64,000 nt of DNA from Amoebophrya sp. A120 (lineage: Eukaryota; Sar; Dinophyceae; Syndiniales; Amoebophryaceae), in the NCBI GenBank assembly GCA_905178155.1, contig CAJINV010000004.1:10647655-10711654 (forward strand), written 5' to 3'. The notes under the pieces were generated by a model. It was not told where the DNA came from. It worked only from the letters and a program-made list of their open reading frames with translations, and searched no databases. A program made the position numbers and the translations under genes. This document shows positions 61,701 through 64,000 of this stretch, piece after piece; the stretch's first letter is position 1, and each line of letters begins with the position of its first letter.

Positions 61701-64000
61701 GTGACAACATCGGTACAGCCATTTTAGCATCAGAAACATCAGCTTTTCCTGGGGGCAGGGCACTGTATTTCAGGTTGATAAAAGGGAGCAGAAGCTGGCA
61801 GAGGTGCGGTCGCGGCGGGGAGCAGACGCGCGCAAGAAGTGGGCCCGGGCGGCGCAACGCTTCGGGGGCAAGGAGATGCGGTCAGTGATCTCCACGCAGG
61901 CCCAGAAAGCCGAAGATGACAAGCGAGCATTGCAGCGCGCTCTGAAGGCGAAGGAGCAGAACAACGACTCAGACGACGAGGACCTAGATTTGTCGGACGA
62001 AGATTTGGATCCCCTGGAGAAAGCAGAGCAGCTGGCCAAGCGAGAGCTGGAGGAGAGTTTCAAGCTGCACGAGACCCCGGGCGACGACACCATGAAGAAG
62101 GGCCTGTTCGGCCTGAAGTTTATGCAGGACGCCATGGCTATGGAAGTGTCAGAATCGAAATCAACAAAATCGAAATAATTTGTGATGCACAAAATCGATA
62201 CCACTTGGAGCCTCAATTTCCAAGTGGCGCATGACAAATTTCGGGAGCGCCAAAATCCAGGCTGTCATGCTGTTTTGGCAAAGAAGACTGCTCCTGGCGT
62301 GCTGCTCCGGCAGCACATCGCCTTCCCCTAATCAGGCTTGCAATCGGTCTCATTTGCCTACTCCCCAACACAGGCCTTCCTTGCCGTACATTTTACGCAT
62401 TACAAATTTTTCGATTTTGTCGATTTCGATCCTGACACATCCATAATGGCCAAAAAGCGCGAGGAGTCGCAGAAGCAGGCCGCCGCGCTGCTGGGGGAGC
62501 TCGGGAGGTGGCGGGAGGAAGCCGCGCCGACGAAAAAGGACCAGGACGAGGAGGTGGATCAGCGCAGTGACCACGACGACACGAGCTCCTGTGACGAGGA
62601 AGGCGAAGACGAGGCGTTTTCGCACAAGGAACTCGCTGAGGCGGAAAAGGCGCTCGGCGCGCCGGGGAGCGGCGAAGAAGGTGCCGTGATACTGTCGTCG
62701 ACATCTCCACCGTGTACTACAGGAGCGACGAGGACCTCTTCTGGCTCTAGTACAGGGAGGACCACGTCTTCGTGCAACACCTTGTTCATCGCGCCGGGGG
62801 CCAGCACGACGGGGGCGAACAGGAGAAGCGGTGAAGCCACGGGAGTAGTCACGGTGAAGCGAGAAAAAGCAGGTAGCGTTGTACCTCCAGCACACGACCA
62901 AAAAGGACGAACGGCACAAGAACTGCAGCAGACACACCCGGAAGGTGGTGAAAACTCGTCTGGCCAGCCGCCTGCAAGAGGGACCAGCGAGCGATCTGCA
63001 CCAGCGAAGTTCACGAGCGAGCCTCACGAGGATCGTGGAAGCGAGGGTGATAATAGCAGCGACAGCGAGGATTCCGAGGGCGATTTGCAGCAGGTGAAAA
63101 ATTATCCGGGGCAAATATGAAAGTTTTGGGTCCAGGATATAAGTCCTGCTTACTTTATTTTTATACTCTTGTTGATATTGTCTGAGTCTGTGTCACGCCT
63201 AAACTCTAATTCTAAGCGATGGCGCAATGAATTTTTAGATGAGCAGCACTAGGCTAGGCTACATTTTTGGCATGATTGTTACCCAGCGGTGGCTATTAAG
63301 CATGACAAATTGTCGCACGACGCCGTCGTGTCGTGCATATTGCATGAGCAACAGCAATTGTATTTCCAAACCACAATCAAGCACCGGCTTTGCTGCAAAA
63401 ATCACAGGCATCACAGAATGCACAGTCATTTTGCAAGAACAACAGCGGCATCATTCAACTGTGTCAGACCGCCCAGAGAAATCATGATTTGCCATGCATA
63501 AGAACCCCTTTGCTCAAGTGGACCGCGCGGACGCCGACAACGCACAGCTGATTCGCTCCGCGTTTGCCACGTTTGTATCAAAATGAAAAAACGGCATCCC
63601 CCCATACTCAAACAAATTTCCCGTTTCTTTGTATCAGCACGTTTTGTGAAGATGAGGATGACATAGCAGTTTGGCATATGTGAAGGGTACTACTGCAGAC
63701 GTGGCCTCTACCCATTTTGTCTGGCATGGAAAAGCAAAAGCGTTGCGTGTTCCGCATGACAGAAAACCATTGAAGTGCCTGAGTAGCGCCGCAATTAGTT
63801 GCCTGCAACCCAGGTCGCAATTTTATGTCTGTTTGCCTCCTAGCAAGAATGCAACAAGTCGACTTGTTTTACTGCTGTTTTTAACAAATTCATCACCAGA
63901 AATCTCCTTTCCTAGAAAAACAAATCCGTGCCGTTTGAATATGGGGATGGGGGATGATGTTTCCCCGCAATAATTTGGGGAAGACAACCAGACGGACTTT
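58779..64000 (+). CDS. UTP14: UTP14, small-subunit processome component (3' partial)
   Basis: Exons 58779-59830, 60208-60339, 60758-60983, 61237-61296, 61786-62138, 62451-63102, 63506-63575, 63978->64000. An acidic Lys-rich N-terminus precedes conserved Utp14 blocks: the VNYEASKRDARKWDQQVRAN region, then LRELTRAKRLKKIKSKSFHR with KRM, GLFGLKFMQDAMAKKREES, NPFAQVD and LIRSAFATFGEDNQTDF (compare the family AFAGDDV...DF motif). Utp14 binds the U3 snoRNP and activates the Dhr1/DHX37 helicase in the nucleolus to mature 18S rRNA. Six introns are introners and one (60984-61236) is GT-AG. The last exon runs off the window. Length so far exceeds yeast Utp14 owing to acidic linkers. Confidence 0.93.
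59831..60202. mobile_element. Introner-like element, diverged
   Basis: Begins TATAGGTGGAA; the right end TTCTCACCTT is a short inverse. Flanks acagg / agatc weak. Excision plus 5 bp keeps the UTP14 frame open; the obvious GT-AG alternative creates a stop. Confidence 0.5.
60340..60752. mobile_element. Introner-like element, diverged
   Basis: Left TATCGTCAGCAAAAATTCCC, right inverse of TATCAAAAGCAAAAAAGCTC. Flanks cgggg / cgaca. Excision joins MAARG to EQRLDGT in frame in UTP14. Confidence 0.78.
61297..61780. mobile_element. Introner-like element, diverged, 484 bp
   Basis: Left TATCGAATCGAAAAGTGCCC, right inverse of TATCAACCTGAAATACAGTG then CCCTGCCCCC. Flanks agatg / aaagg. Excision joins QIKREM to EQKLAEV in frame. 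Confidence 0.72.
62139..62445. mobile_element. Introner, family F (long terminal repeats)
   Basis: Inverted repeats of about 45 bp: left TATGGAAGTGTCAGAATCGA then AATCAACAAAATCGAAA, right inverse of TATGGATGTGTCAGGATCGA. Exact target duplication atggc (62134-62138, 62446-62450). Excision joins KFMQDAM to AKKREES, the conserved UTP14 block. Confidence 0.96.
63103..63500. mobile_element. Introner-like element, diverged
   Basis: Left TATCCGGGGCAAATATGAAA, right inverse of TATGCATGGCAAATCATGAT. Flanks aaaat / agaac. Excision joins QQVKN to PFAQVD in frame, recreating the UTP14 NPF/NPW motif. Confidence 0.78.
63576..63972. mobile_element. Introner, family B-like
   Basis: Left TATCAAAATGAAAAAACGGC then ATCCCCCCATA, right ATATGGGGATGGGGGATGAT to GCAATA. 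Flanks gtttg / atttg, one mismatch. Excision joins AFATF to GEDNQTDF. Confidence 0.9.

Noticed and set aside
384-63972. Autonomous transposase for the introners
   Set aside because: I looked for a transposase-like frame in or near the elements and found none; all copies seen are non-coding and under about 750 bp.
1-64000. tRNA, rRNA or spliced-leader RNA genes
   Set aside because: No cloverleaf-forming or rRNA-like stretch, and no dinoflagellate spliced-leader sequence, could be recognised by eye on either strand.

Overview
This looks like a nuclear contig from a dinoflagellate-type protist. The best match I can name is a parasitic syndinian such as Amoebophrya. The reasons are: every gene I can support (about 13) lies on the plus strand; codon use is GC-leaning and proteins carry long low-complexity stretches; and most introns are not ordinary GT-AG introns but introner-like transposon insertions (terminal inverted repeats, 5-bp target duplications), as reported for Amoebophrya genomes. 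The species assignment is inference.

Layout. 1-3.73 kb: 3' part of a nuclear coiled-coil protein with RPA-binding-like motifs, possibly Swi3/TIPIN-like. 4.4-8.3 and 9.8-15.4 kb: two tandem major-facilitator (SV2/organic-ion type) transporter paralogs that share no intron position. 16.1-18.2 kb: intronless SETD7-like histone methyltransferase. 19.3-25.4 kb: intronless giant nucleotidyltransferase (TUTase/non-canonical poly(A) polymerase type) with an N-terminal signal-like segment. 26.6-31.9 kb: two short-hydrophobic-leader proteins either side of a 2.7-kb inverted array of ~100-bp repeats. 32.9-35.9 kb: U1-type zinc-finger protein interrupted by an introner and by a 1.3-kb composite palindromic insertion. 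36.5-37.3 kb: small unknown protein. 38.35-38.85 kb: RNA polymerase subunit RPB10. 40.6-49.6 kb: DHHC protein S-acyltransferase split by at least 17 introners. 52.8-54.5 kb: unknown Cys-containing protein. 54.8-57.3 kb: a triplicated exon fragment separated by GC-rich blocks and a minisatellite. 58.8-64.0 kb: UTP14 (small-subunit processome), running off the end.

The dominant biology is the introner system. I mapped about 43 elements, 37 of them inside reconstructed coding sequences. They fall in at least six terminal-repeat families, nearly all beginning TAT and ending ATA, and 21 have exact 5-bp target duplications. Removing one element plus one target copy restores the reading frame, and usually a conserved family motif, every time I could test it. 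GT/AG at the boundaries is not needed to explain this. Only about ten introns in the same genes are ordinary GT-AG introns. Elements are nested, present in both orientations, and near-identical between unrelated genes, so they look recently mobile. Intron boundaries given here come from reading-frame logic, not from transcript data.
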